From UBA2589 sp965223235 (GTDB lineage Bacteria > Gemmatimonadota > Gemmatimonadetes > Longimicrobiales > Gaopeijiaceae): a stretch of 64,000 nt of DNA. Numbering within the stretch: position 1 is the first letter of the stretch; every line of letters begins with the position of its first letter. The stretch spans positions 1 to 64,000 of the forward strand of contig CBDCVV010000005.1 in the NCBI GenBank assembly GCA_965223235.1, in the 5' to 3' direction. The notes under the pieces were generated by a model. The model saw only the letters and a list, made by a program, of their open reading frames with translations, was not told the origin of the DNA and ran no database searches. The position numbers were made by a program, and so were the translations under genes. This document shows, piece by piece, positions 51,027 through 60,676 of the stretch.

Positions 51027-51869
51027 TCAGAGTTCCACGCGATCCAACGCGGCGATCCGGTCCTCGGTAGGGGGATGCGTACGGAACAAACCGCTGAACG
51101 CCGTTCCCTTCCCGCTCGCGAACGGATTCACGATCGCCATATGCGCCGCCGCGGGGTTCACCTGCATCGGAACCTGCTTCGCAGCCGCCTCTAGCCGACC
51201 CAACGCACTCTTGAGTCCGTCAGCGCCCCCAGCGATGCGGGCGGCCGTGGCATCAGCCTGGAACTCATTCTGCCGGCTGATCGCCATCTGGACGACGAGC
51301 GCGATCATTGGTGCGAGAAAGGCCATGAGGAGCAGGACGATCGGATTCCCGTCGTCGTCGCGCCCCGTACCGAGAATGAACCCCCACTTCGCAATCGATG
51401 CGAACATGGCGATAGCACCGGCCATGCCGGCGGCGATCGTCCCAACGAGCATGTGCCGGTGCTTGATGTGCGCGAGCTCGTGGGCAATGACCCCTTCGAG
51501 TTCACGCTCGTCGACGAGGTTCATGAGCCCCACCGTGACACATACGACCGCGTGTTCGGGATTCCGCCCCGTGGCAAAGGCGTTCGGCTGTGGCTGTGGC
51601 GAGATCGCGACGGTCGGCATCGGAAGATCAGCCCGCTGCCGTAGTCGGTCGACCATGGCAAACAGCTCGGGGGCGTTCTCGGGACCGATCACCTGGGCCT
51701 TGTACATCTTCAAGACGGCTTTGTGACTGAACCAGTACGTCCCGAAGTTCATCGCCATCGCGAACACGAAGGCGATCACCGCCCCGCTCGATCCCCCGGC
51801 CGCCTGGCCGAAAAGCACCAAGATCAAGGTCATCGCAGTCATCAGCCCCGCGACTCTCGCTATCTGCAT
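51027..51869 (-). CDS. htpX: Membrane zinc metalloprotease HtpX
   Basis: The 280-aa M48B protease has two N-terminal helices (MTAMTLILVLFGQA, VIAFVFAMAMNFG), the zinc motif HELAH at 130-134, and a second pair of helices about 145-195. It removes damaged membrane proteins together with FtsH. It ends the long operon, 18 bp after tamB, which links membrane quality control with outer-membrane transport genes. Confidence 0.96.
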   Translation of the reverse strand: MQIARVAGLMTAMTLILVLFGQAAGGSSGAVIAFVFAMAMNFGTYWFSHKAVLKMYKAQVIGPENAPELFAMVDRLRQRADLPMPTVAISPQPQPNAFATGRNPEHAVVCVTVGLMNLVDERELEGVIAHELAHIKHRHMLVGTIAAGMAGAIAMFASIAKWGFILGTGRDDDGNPIVLLLMAFLAPMIALVVQMAISRQNEFQADATAARIAGGADGLKSALGRLEAAAKQVPMQVNPAAAHMAIVNPFASGKGTAFSGLFRTHPPTEDRIAALDRVEL

Positions 51870-51887
51870 CCTTCACTCCTCGGGGGT

Positions 51888-54800
51888 CTACGCCCCGTTG
51901 TCGTTGCTTCCGTTCGGGTCCGGTTCTGCGTCCCGTCCGGGGGTGTACCCCCACTCCCGGAAAAAGAAGAAGCCGAGTACCCGATCATCGTCGAAGAGCC
52001 CAGCCGAGCCGCCGAGCTGCTGAGAGCCACTTCGGAGGAATCGATCCTCGAAGAAGCCCTCGATATTGTAGTCGTCCGTCAACGCCCATTCTACACGTAC
52101 GCCCGCCACACGGTTCTGGTCTTGCCCTCCGGCATCTCTCAGCCTGAAGACCATGACGACGAAAGCGTCGTTCCCGATGTAGCTTCCGACCTCGACGTGC
52201 GTGTCGAATAGATAGTCTCCCCCCAGCGTCTGCCCGGCACCTTGCTGCAAGGAGACGTAGTCGAGGAGGGATGTCTCCCTCGCCAGCACGCCCCCGAGTC
52301 GATTTACGAAGGCTCCCCCGAGAACGGTGAAGCCGCCTTGGACCGCAGAGTTGAGGGCATTGCTGTCCTGGACCCGGCCGAGCTCCGCGCCGCTCCGACC
52401 TCCCAGCTGACCACTCGGCTGGCCGAAGATCAGGTACGACACCAGGTCCTCCTCAGCGAGCCCGGTCTCCTCGGTCGTGAGGGTCACCACGGGTCTGACC
52501 AACGTCCCCGTGACCTCGGCGTTCACATCGAATGGAGGATCCCCCTGTCGTCGAATTCGCGAGGAGGCTTGGATATCCAGATCGGGATTGAGTCCGGGGC
52601 GCCCAATGAAGTTGACCGTCCCTCCTTCGAGCTCGAAGGAACGCCCCAGAACGATGTGCGATCCCCGCACCGCCTGAAGTTCCCCGAGCAGGACGAAGTC
52701 GGCCGACTGCCGGTCGTAGAGCACGACCAGATCGCCACTGAGTTCGACGTTGCTCTCGATCGAGCGCAACCAACTCCCCCTCGGCACCGACATGTCGACG
52801 TTCACACGTAGATTGTCGAAGAACGGATTCTCGAAGCCTGCCAGGATCGGCTGCGTGGTTAGCGCCGCGGTATCGACGGCTAGGACCGCGTCGTAGAAGA
52901 GCGCTTCCGTGAGATCGACGACCCCCGCGGCCCTTTGCAACTCGTCGACATAGATCGTCCCCTCGTCGACGGTCAACGCGCCCTGAGCCACGGCTCGCCG
53001 ATATACACCTTGGAGCTGAAAGCTCCCGGTCACGACTCCTTCGATGTCCGGCCGAGCCACACCCAAGAAGCGGTCGAAGGTGAATTCGAGATCGAGGCGC
53101 GGGTTCGAGAAGGGGCGGAGATCGACGATCCCTGTCACGTCCGATCGTCCGCTCCCGGTCGACGAGAGATTCACATCGACCGTTCGATCCGCGTTGAGCT
53201 GGAGGTCTCCGTTGACCTCCGTGTGACGGACACCGATCGCTTCGATCGACCACGCGCCATCGCTCAGCCGCAGTTCCCCCTCGGGACGGGGTGCCGTCGG
53301 CGTACCGCGCACGCGGACATCGCCAGAAACCGTCCCCAAGACCCCGTCCAAACTCGTCAGTGCACTGAGTGCGATCGCGGCATCGAGGGAGTCGGCGCTG
53401 ACGCTCACATCCATCGGAGCTTCGACGATTCGGTCTTCCACCCCGAGAAGACCCAAGTCGATCGGAAACGCTCCGCTCGAGGAGAGCACTGGGCGATCTC
53501 CGTCCCACCCGTCGATCTCGAAGACCGCGCTCCGGGCTTCGTAGTCGAGCGACCCCTCGAACCGCGTCAACTGCATGGGGCCATATCGCCCCCCGAGGAC
53601 TTGAAACTCGGCATCGATCGAAGGGTCTTCAGCGGGTCCTCGCACATCCAAGGTGAGATCGATGTGTCCTCCGACATCGACCTCGCTTTGGAGCACGTTC
53701 ACCACGTTCTCGGCATGAAGGCCCTCGATGTCGATCGAGAAATCGCTTTCTCCACCGCGAGTGACCGAGCCCTCTACCGCCACCAGCATCGGGTCATCAC
53801 CGACCCTGGAGATCTCGATGGGGTCCACAGAGACACGATCCCCATCCCACGCGACCACGCCCGTACGGGAGAGTTGCCACTCGTCTTGATCGACGAGAAT
53901 CGTGGCCTCGCGGACGTCCACCTCACCACCGATCGAGTCCAAACGGAACCGCCCTTCCGCCGTATATAGCTCTCCTTCCCGCCGCAGAATCTGTACCCGA
54001 CCCTCGCCCCCTCTGCGGAACATGTCGGCTTCGAATCCGCCCTGGTCGAACGACCGCCCATCCCAGAGAATTCCATTGGCGGTCGCTCCGATTTCCCAGG
54101 CGCCCGTGGTGGCAGGAAGATCGGTGGCAGAGAACGCGACCCGAATCGAATCGACTTCGTTTTGCTTCCACGCTCCGTCGACGACGCTGACCAGCAGACC
54201 GAGATCCAGGTCTTCCAGCGTACCGCTCAGCGTCGCTTCCCCGCGGACGCGGCCGTCCAAGCGAACGTCGCGAGCCGCCGGCAACGTGTCCGGGTCGATC
54301 CCGTCGAGGCGCAACAAGTCGCGATCCAGCGCGGTGAGTCCGTCGCGAACGAGCAGAGAGTCGGCGACGCCCATGAGCCACGGACGCAGCCCGACCAAAG
54401 ACTCTCCCTCGAAGCGGAGCCGAGAGGCGCCCCAGCTTCCGGGAACCAACCCGAGTCGTCCTTGCGCAGTCACGTCGACCCCCGCAAAGCGCCCGGCCAA
54501 CGAATCCGTGATCAAGACACCGCGCGACACACGCAGGGCCGTTGCGACGGAATCGACGCTGACGGACCCGAGACGCGACCGCGCGGCGACGGCGTCTGCT
54601 TCCGCGGTCATCGTCTCAGGAGCAAAGCCCTCTCCTCGTAGGCGCAACGAGCCACTCCATCGCGTGCCCTCCGGGATCGTGGAGACGAAGTCCGCCAACA
54701 CCAACGAGTCCGCAGTCGCCTCGAGCTCGTACCCTTCCGCCGGACGTAACACGTTGACCGTCGCGTCGAACGCGACGTCTCCGGATCGAGAGGCGAGGTC

Positions 54801-56525
54801 ACCCGACACTCGGAGATCATCGAGAGGTCCGTCGACGCTCACCGGGCCCGCTAGCTCGCCACCGAGCCCGAGGTCGGGAGCAAAGCCGTGGAGCGCACCC
54901 ACCGCTAGCGGGAGCAGGTCGACACGGAGCGAAGTGATCCAGGATTCGTCCTCGGCTCCTCTCCAAACCGTCCCCTGAGCTTCGGCACGAGACGCGAGCC
55001 CGCTTCGCGACGTATGTGCGGCAGCGGCCTCGACATCCATGCCGTCATCGAGACGGCCATCGAACTCGAGAGAAGCAGAGCCCGACCCCGCCCAAGGAAC
55101 GTCTGACCAGAGGGCAGCGAGCAGGTCGTAGTTGAGCGGTGAGAGCGTGGCGGCGAAGTCCGTGGCGCCCGGCTGCTCACCCCAATGTACCGTGCCGCCG
55201 AAGTCTACCGTTGTGGGGCCACCCCCGTACCCAAGCGGTACCACCGTGACCCTCCCCTCGGCCGAGACATCACGCAGGGGGCCCGAGAACGTCGCCTCCC
55301 CGCTCAACCAGCCTTCGAACGGTAGCTCTTGTCCGATCCACGGCTCGAGTCGCTCGACCGCGAGCGGGTCTGCCGTCACGTGCACGCCCTCGGTCACCAA
55401 GGTGTTCGTGAAACGCACCGGCCCCTCGAACACGAGATGACTCGCCTCGAGCGATACTTCCATGTCGTCGAGGTCGACGCGTACTCCGTCACCCGCGGTG
55501 ACGGTCGCCCCGCCTCGGAAACGACCTTCCGGTATTCGTGGATCCAACCATTGGAGGTCGGCCAGATCCCCCCACCCGTCGGTCTCCAGATCCGAGCGGT
55601 ATCTCCACGCGGAACCAGCGGACTCCGGCCCGAGAACGACGTCTCCACGAAGGAGCGATTCGGAGAGTCGGTACGCCCCGTCTGCGACCCGGATGCCCTC
55701 AGGCCCGTACTCGATTTGACCGAAGACCTCCCGGAGCACAAGAGGTTCATCAACAATGCCGATCGCCGACGAAAAGGAGGCGAGTCGCGCCGAGAACTGG
55801 GTCTCCGCATCGATGTCCAACACCGCGTTCTCGAGGTCGAGGTCCACGTCGTTCAGCACCAACTCTCGGAGACGTTCGCCATTAGGACCGTCGACTAGGC
55901 GACGCGGACTGGGACCCAAGGCCGGTGTAAGGATCCGAACGCGTCCCTCGCGCACCCCCACCTGTCCCAGAGAAAAGGGCTCTGAGTCACCGGACCGCTC
56001 CACATTCCCCTGCTGAGCCAACAGGCGCGTCACATTCATCGGCTGATCGGCCGAGTACCGGGAGATCTCTAGATCCAACCCCCAGATGACGGCGTGCCTG
56101 ACGGGCGATCCGCCCACGAGTGCCGAAGCGAGGGAGTAGCTGAGCTGAATCGAGTCCGCGCGAAGAAAGGGCCTCCCGTCGTCGGTCTCGAGAGTCACGC
56201 TGTCCACGGTCGCCCCGGTGAGAAGCGTCCCTGACCGGATGCCCCGCACAGTGAGGTTTCCGGCGAGCTCTTGTTCGAGTCTGTCGAGCGCCCGCTCGAG
56301 CGCGAAGGCTTGGCCTCTCCCCGTTTGCGAAATCAGCAGGACGCTGCCCACGAAGACCGCGATGACGCCCAGCACGGAACGCCAGAAGCGCTTCGTCCAG
56401 CGACGGACGCGAGCCATTGCGCGAAGGCGGCGTCTATGCAGCTCCTGCCTCGCCTCCTCCAACGGATCCGACGTCTCTTCTACCGACGGGTCGTCGCCGC
56501 TCCCGCGCCCAGCTTCCCGAGTCAT
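51888..56525 (-). CDS. tamB: Translocation and assembly module protein TamB
   Basis: The 1545-aa protein has an N-terminal membrane anchor (about 52-70, SVLGVIAVFVGSVLLIS), a very long region of AsmA/TamB-type beta-helix repeats, and the DUF490 C-domain (about 1200-1520) ending in IGNDAFVVMVFRLRDAG-type strands. It spans the periplasm as a groove for lipids or for substrate delivery to TamA. Its ATG overlaps the TamA-like stop by one base (TGATG), so it is translated coupled to it. Confidence 0.96.
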   Translation of the reverse strand: MTREAGRGSGDDPSVEETSDPLEEARQELHRRRLRAMARVRRWTKRFWRSVLGVIAVFVGSVLLISQTGRGQAFALERALDRLEQELAGNLTVRGIRSGTLLTGATVDSVTLETDDGRPFLRADSIQLSYSLASALVGGSPVRHAVIWGLDLEISRYSADQPMNVTRLLAQQGNVERSGDSEPFSLGQVGVREGRVRILTPALGPSPRRLVDGPNGERLRELVLNDVDLDLENAVLDIDAETQFSARLASFSSAIGIVDEPLVLREVFGQIEYGPEGIRVADGAYRLSESLLRGDVVLGPESAGSAWRYRSDLETDGWGDLADLQWLDPRIPEGRFRGGATVTAGDGVRVDLDDMEVSLEASHLVFEGPVRFTNTLVTEGVHVTADPLAVERLEPWIGQELPFEGWLSGEATFSGPLRDVSAEGRVTVVPLGYGGGPTTVDFGGTVHWGEQPGATDFAATLSPLNYDLLAALWSDVPWAGSGSASLEFDGRLDDGMDVEAAAAHTSRSGLASRAEAQGTVWRGAEDESWITSLRVDLLPLAVGALHGFAPDLGLGGELAGPVSVDGPLDDLRVSGDLASRSGDVAFDATVNVLRPAEGYELEATADSLVLADFVSTIPEGTRWSGSLRLRGEGFAPETMTAEADAVAARSRLGSVSVDSVATALRVSRGVLITDSLAGRFAGVDVTAQGRLGLVPGSWGASRLRFEGESLVGLRPWLMGVADSLLVRDGLTALDRDLLRLDGIDPDTLPAARDVRLDGRVRGEATLSGTLEDLDLGLLVSVVDGAWKQNEVDSIRVAFSATDLPATTGAWEIGATANGILWDGRSFDQGGFEADMFRRGGEGRVQILRREGELYTAEGRFRLDSIGGEVDVREATILVDQDEWQLSRTGVVAWDGDRVSVDPIEISRVGDDPMLVAVEGSVTRGGESDFSIDIEGLHAENVVNVLQSEVDVGGHIDLTLDVRGPAEDPSIDAEFQVLGGRYGPMQLTRFEGSLDYEARSAVFEIDGWDGDRPVLSSSGAFPIDLGLLGVEDRIVEAPMDVSVSADSLDAAIALSALTSLDGVLGTVSGDVRVRGTPTAPRPEGELRLSDGAWSIEAIGVRHTEVNGDLQLNADRTVDVNLSSTGSGRSDVTGIVDLRPFSNPRLDLEFTFDRFLGVARPDIEGVVTGSFQLQGVYRRAVAQGALTVDEGTIYVDELQRAAGVVDLTEALFYDAVLAVDTAALTTQPILAGFENPFFDNLRVNVDMSVPRGSWLRSIESNVELSGDLVVLYDRQSADFVLLGELQAVRGSHIVLGRSFELEGGTVNFIGRPGLNPDLDIQASSRIRRQGDPPFDVNAEVTGTLVRPVVTLTTEETGLAEEDLVSYLIFGQPSGQLGGRSGAELGRVQDSNALNSAVQGGFTVLGGAFVNRLGGVLARETSLLDYVSLQQGAGQTLGGDYLFDTHVEVGSYIGNDAFVVMVFRLRDAGGQDQNRVAGVRVEWALTDDYNIEGFFEDRFLRSGSQQLGGSAGLFDDDRVLGFFFFREWGYTPGRDAEPDPNGSNDNGA

Positions 56526-58744
56526 CAGAACGCCTGTCCGATCGAGACGTGGAGCTGGAGCCCAGCGTCATTCACTCCGAAGAGAAAGGGCGTGTCCAAG
56601 AAGACGAGCTGACCCGTGCTCACCCACGGAACCCGTGTCGCCCCGACAATCAGCTGATCATCGAGGACATCGATCGTGCTATCGAAGGGCCGGATCTGCT
56701 CGGTCACGACCGAGAGCTCCTGGGCCCCGCGAAAGCGGTACGCCAAATCCACGCGGATTGGGCCAACGGGGCTCCCGAACCGGAGACCGACCCCCGGCGT
56801 GAACTCCAACTGCTCCAACTCGATCGACTCATCCGCACCCCAAGCTTGCCCTACATCTGTGAACACCACGCCCTCGGCGAGTGATCCCAATGGAAAGCGA
56901 AGCTCGGCATTCGCCTCTAGGAGACGGGTGCCCCCCGTCGCCTGCGGATCCAAAGCGGTTCCATCCGCAGGTGTGCAGGTGAGGGCCTGGACTTCAGCTT
57001 CGGTACACGCACCGCCCTGCGGTTGCGAAGAAAGGAGCAGTCCGGGCGACGCGAAGAGAACTCGGGGCCCGAGTCGACTCTGCGAGAAGCCGCGCACCGA
57101 GCTAGCTCCGCCCGTGTAGAAGCGCTTCTGAGGATGGACGATCTCTTCGCCTCGGGCGGTCGAGGGGCCCTGGAGTAGCCCGTCAAAACCACCGGCCCCC
57201 ACCCAACCCCCGCGTACGCGAGTCGCAAAGACCGAGCCTCCAACCGGATCGTATCGAGATCCCTCGATGAGCACACGGTCGTAGCGGAAATCAGACAGCG
57301 TCCATGGTGCGGCATGCTCCACGTCGAGAAGGACACGATACCCACGCCTTGGATTCAGGAGGTCGTCGGACCGATCCCTCGTAAGGTTGATTCCCACGGG
57401 GGAGAGCCAGTTCGCACCTTCGAGCGCCGCCACGTCCGTTGGGCTGCAAACCAAGAATCCTGTGCAGAAGAGGACGTCGTCGGCATCGAGCTGCGACAGC
57501 TCAGGCCGGTAGTAGCCAGTGAGCAGCGTCTGGGGCGACACCGAGCGCGAAAGCCCACCTTGAATACCCACCGCCCTGCGCACGAAGACGTCAGGCAGTG
57601 ACTGGCGTTCGGCGAATAGAGAGGCCGAGAGGGAGTTCCGAGTGGAGAAGATCCAGGGCTGGAAGAAGTCGACTGCCGCCAGCCCGGTCGGCTCACCGAA
57701 CTCGTCTACGCCCGATTCGAGGCAGAGCGGATCCCGAAAGGTGTCGGCTAGCAGATTTCCGACGCGCGCTCGCAGCTGGAGGAGACGACCTCCGCCCAGA
57801 AAGTTCCGCGCAGCCCATCGGGCTTCGAACGCAAGGCACTCGGCGTTGCTCCAACCCCCTCCCGCTCGGACGCGGTACGCGTCTCCCTCCTGGAGTGTGA
57901 TGTTCACATCGACGACGGGATCGACCGCGAACGCGGTCGTATCCGGAGTCACGTTGGCGTTCCGGATAATGTCGAGTCCGTAGAGGCGTGCCCGGGCCTC
58001 CTCGATCTCGGAGCGTCTGTACACTTCTCCCGAGGTCAGCTGGGCCGTTCGCAGCACCGTCGACAAACCCAGATTCTCGTTGCCTTCTACGATGACGTCA
58101 CCGTACCGGGTCTCGGGCCCCGGGAGTATCTCGAACGTCACGATCGCGTTGTACGGGTCTTCCGCCGGACTGATGGCGTGGAGCAGGACTTCGGCATACG
58201 CGTAGCCCGTGTCATTCAGCCGGCGGATGATCGTGTCCCGTGTCGCATCGACGGTCAGTGTGCTGAGGCGGTCCCCCTGATGGAGGGGGAGATCTTCCAG
58301 CACCTCAGACCCCGTGAAGTCTTCGTCCCCCGTGAAGGCAATGCTGTCTGCGACGATGGGCCGCCCTTCGTGGACCCGGAACACCACTTCCGCGTGGGTC
58401 GATGTCCGGGTTACTTGGGGAGTGTCGACCTGTACGTCTCTGAAGCCACGCTGACCGTACCAGAGCACGAGTCGGGCACTATCGCGGGGGAGGTCGCGGA
58501 GCCGGAGCTGGGCCCTACTCAAAGCGAAGTCGAGCCCCAGTGCGCAAAAAGGGGTGAACAGCCAGGTCCGGCACTCGGTCTTCCGAGTTACAATCGCCCG
58601 GGCAAGTGAGTCATCGGGGAATGTCTCGTTGCCTTCGAACGCGACCGAGCGGAGCTCTGGCGAAGGGATCTGTCCAGCGAGTGGCTGGGCCGTCAGGAAG
58701 ACCGCGCACCCCAGGGCCTTCACGAAGAGCCGCCGCCTACTCAC
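56525..58744 (-). CDS. Omp85 outer membrane protein, TamA/BamA type
   Basis: The 739-aa protein has a signal peptide (LGCAVFLTAQPLAGQ), POTRA domains (about 30-330, for example ELRSVAFEGNETFPDDSLAR and GDVIVEGNENLGLSTV) and the 16-strand Omp85 barrel to the C-terminus (GLQLHVSIGQAF, ending in Phe, the insertion signal). Together with the tamB gene immediately following, it is most likely TamA; BamA of the main machine would be elsewhere. The GTG at 58744 overlaps the small upstream gene stop by four bases. Confidence 0.93.
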   Translation of the reverse strand: MSRRRLFVKALGCAVFLTAQPLAGQIPSPELRSVAFEGNETFPDDSLARAIVTRKTECRTWLFTPFCALGLDFALSRAQLRLRDLPRDSARLVLWYGQRGFRDVQVDTPQVTRTSTHAEVVFRVHEGRPIVADSIAFTGDEDFTGSEVLEDLPLHQGDRLSTLTVDATRDTIIRRLNDTGYAYAEVLLHAISPAEDPYNAIVTFEILPGPETRYGDVIVEGNENLGLSTVLRTAQLTSGEVYRRSEIEEARARLYGLDIIRNANVTPDTTAFAVDPVVDVNITLQEGDAYRVRAGGGWSNAECLAFEARWAARNFLGGGRLLQLRARVGNLLADTFRDPLCLESGVDEFGEPTGLAAVDFFQPWIFSTRNSLSASLFAERQSLPDVFVRRAVGIQGGLSRSVSPQTLLTGYYRPELSQLDADDVLFCTGFLVCSPTDVAALEGANWLSPVGINLTRDRSDDLLNPRRGYRVLLDVEHAAPWTLSDFRYDRVLIEGSRYDPVGGSVFATRVRGGWVGAGGFDGLLQGPSTARGEEIVHPQKRFYTGGASSVRGFSQSRLGPRVLFASPGLLLSSQPQGGACTEAEVQALTCTPADGTALDPQATGGTRLLEANAELRFPLGSLAEGVVFTDVGQAWGADESIELEQLEFTPGVGLRFGSPVGPIRVDLAYRFRGAQELSVVTEQIRPFDSTIDVLDDQLIVGATRVPWVSTGQLVFLDTPFLFGVNDAGLQLHVSIGQAF

Positions 58745-58938
58745 GTCTCACTCGGGCGAGTCGAGCTTTGGGGCGGGAATGCGCCCGCCGTGGGCTCTCC
58801 CTCGAGTCGCTCACGGGCGAGCAGCGTGCGAGCCAGATAGAAGACGCCGGCCCCTGCGCACACGCCGACGGCGAAGGCCACAGCACCGGCCGCCGCAGAC
58901 TCACCGGCGGAAAGCGGGCGCCGCCTGAAACGAGTCAT
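58741..58938 (-). CDS. Small single-pass membrane protein in the tam operon
   Basis: A 65-aa protein with a basic N-terminus (MTRFRRRPLS), one helix (about 14-36, AAAGAVAFAVGVCAGAGVFYLA) and a polar tail. It overlaps the phosphoesterase gene by four bases (ATGA) and the TamA-like gene by four (GTGA). The exact overlaps on both sides argue that it is translated. I do not recognise a family; a role in anchoring or lipid transfer near TamA would be speculation. Confidence 0.75.
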   Translation of the reverse strand: MTRFRRRPLSAGESAAAGAVAFAVGVCAGAGVFYLARTLLARERLEGEPTAGAFPPQSSTRPSET

Positions 58939-59822
58939 TCGACCTCGTCTCCTGCCGTGCGCTGTGCGTTCTTCGTCGGCACGCCGCGAGATGGACGACC
59001 GAGTCGGAAGCTCTCCTTCGGGCGCGCTCGGAAGTCCACCTCTCCGAAGGAGCGTATGTAGGGTGCGACGACCACCTCGTCCCGGCCGAATTGGTGCACA
59101 CAGACCGAGTTCGCCTCCCCCTCAGCCCCACGTCCGCGCCGAGACGTCGCCGTCCCCGTCGAGAGGAGCGGAATCGGCCGAACCGAACCGGCAGCGCCCT
59201 CGACGTCCTGGGCACTCTTGAAGTGAAGCTGGTGCACGTGCCCGCCCAGGACCGCGTCGACCCCCATCGCGGAAAACGCCTCTACGATCTCGGCCCCACC
59301 CGGAACCACCCGCCCGCCCTCCCCCTCGGGAGCCGCCACGAAGTGGTGGTGGGTGACGATCAAGCGAATGTCGGACACCGGGGCGGCCTCAAAGGCGCGG
59401 CGGGCGAAGTCGAGCTGAGCCGGGTCGATGCGCCCACTCACAATCGCCCGGTACGGAGCAGCCGAGGCGAGAGCCACGACGGTGATACCTGGAAGCGACA
59501 ACGTCGAGTCGAGCTCTCTCGCTCCTGTGAATTCCCGCCACTTCTTGAACGGGGACAAGCATCGCTCGAAGAGCCGATAGACGGGCACGTCGTGGTTGCC
59601 CGGCGTCAGAACGACCGGCAGGGAGCCGAAGCGATCGAGCAGCGCGCGCGCGGCGCGAAACTCCGAGCGCTTCGCCCGTTGAGTGAGGTCGCCGGAGACG
59701 ACGACCAGGTCGGGTGATACATCCTCGAGCAAGCGGACTAGGGCGTCGGCCGCCTCCGGAAGGAAGGGCGAGCCGATCTGAAAGTCCGATGCGTGGAATA
59801 CCGTAACGGTTCCGCCCGACAC
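58935..59822 (-). CDS. Metallophosphoesterase
   Basis: The 295-aa protein has a calcineurin-like fold: VFHASDFQIG, VVSGDLTQ, TPGNHD, LIVTHHHF, GGHVHQLHF. Those supply the dinuclear metal site. Its closest relatives include Icc/CpdA-type 3',5'-cAMP phosphodiesterases and UDP-2,3-diacylglucosamine hydrolases; the substrate cannot be decided. The GTG at 59822 shares one base with the lgt stop (TAGTG) and has GGAG eight bases before it, so the longer frame to 60041 is rejected. Confidence 0.88.
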   Translation of the reverse strand: MSGGTVTVFHASDFQIGSPFLPEAADALVRLLEDVSPDLVVVSGDLTQRAKRSEFRAARALLDRFGSLPVVLTPGNHDVPVYRLFERCLSPFKKWREFTGARELDSTLSLPGITVVALASAAPYRAIVSGRIDPAQLDFARRAFEAAPVSDIRLIVTHHHFVAAPEGEGGRVVPGGAEIVEAFSAMGVDAVLGGHVHQLHFKSAQDVEGAAGSVRPIPLLSTGTATSRRGRGAEGEANSVCVHQFGRDEVVVAPYIRSFGEVDFRARPKESFRLGRPSRGVPTKNAQRTAGDEVE

Positions 59823-60670
59823 TACGCCGTCTCCGCTTCCCCGCTCCGACGCATCTTCAGGAGCCCGATCACTCCAAAGGTCACGATCGCGAGCGAGATC
59901 ATTTGGGCCAACGTAAGGATTCCGAAGAACCGGTCGTCCTTGGCCCGGAGAAACTCGACAGCGAAACGTTCCAGACCGGCCAACACCAGCCAAAGAAGGA
60001 AGAGCCATCCCTTGGCGTGATGATGATCTCGAATCCGCCATAGGACGAAGAAGATCAGCGTGCTGAGTCCCACTTCGTAGAGCTGCGTTGGGTGAACCGG
60101 CACGATCTGTCCGTACTCTTCGATGAGCGCTGGATCGACCGTAATCCCGAACATGCGCTCGATGTTCGCTACCGAGGTGGCCGGAGTGCCCTCGGGGAAG
60201 CGAATCCCGAGTGGGCTATCGGTCGGCAGACCCCAGTCGTCGCCGACCAAGAAGCACCCGATCCGTCCGACCGCGTAGGCGAGAGCGAGCGCCGGCGCCA
60301 TCAGGTCGGCCGTAGCCGGCACCGAGAGCTTCTGCTTCTTGATCTCTCGGATCACGAGTGCCGTGGCGAGCAGAAATCCGCCGTACCAGACCAAACCACC
60401 CCGTGACCCGATCATCCCTACCGGATCGGCCACGAGCTGGTCCCAATTCAAGAGTAGGTAGTACCCCTTGGCACCCACGATTCCACCGACGACGGCCATG
60501 AAGACGAAGTCCCACGCCTTCTCGGGGTCTTCTCCGGTTCTCCGGAGCTCGGCACGCAGCACGTACCCCGCCGTGAGGAAGGCGAACAACATGAACACGC
60601 CGAACGACGTGATCGGCGCCCCACCCAAGAACGGGACGAAGTCGGGGACATCGAAGAAGATCGGATACAT
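59822..60670 (-). CDS. lgt: Prolipoprotein diacylglyceryl transferase
   Basis: The 282-aa enzyme has seven membrane helices, the HG-type loops SRGGLVWYGGFL, GRIGCFLVGDDWG and VHPTQLYEVG, and the C-terminal VEFLRAKD. It transfers diacylglycerol to the lipobox Cys of lipoproteins, of which this window encodes several. Starts 6 bp after tsaD. Confidence 0.97.
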   Translation of the reverse strand: MYPIFFDVPDFVPFLGGAPITSFGVFMLFAFLTAGYVLRAELRRTGEDPEKAWDFVFMAVVGGIVGAKGYYLLLNWDQLVADPVGMIGSRGGLVWYGGFLLATALVIREIKKQKLSVPATADLMAPALALAYAVGRIGCFLVGDDWGLPTDSPLGIRFPEGTPATSVANIERMFGITVDPALIEEYGQIVPVHPTQLYEVGLSTLIFFVLWRIRDHHHAKGWLFLLWLVLAGLERFAVEFLRAKDDRFFGILTLAQMISLAIVTFGVIGLLKMRRSGEAETA

Positions 60671-60676
60671 AGCCCT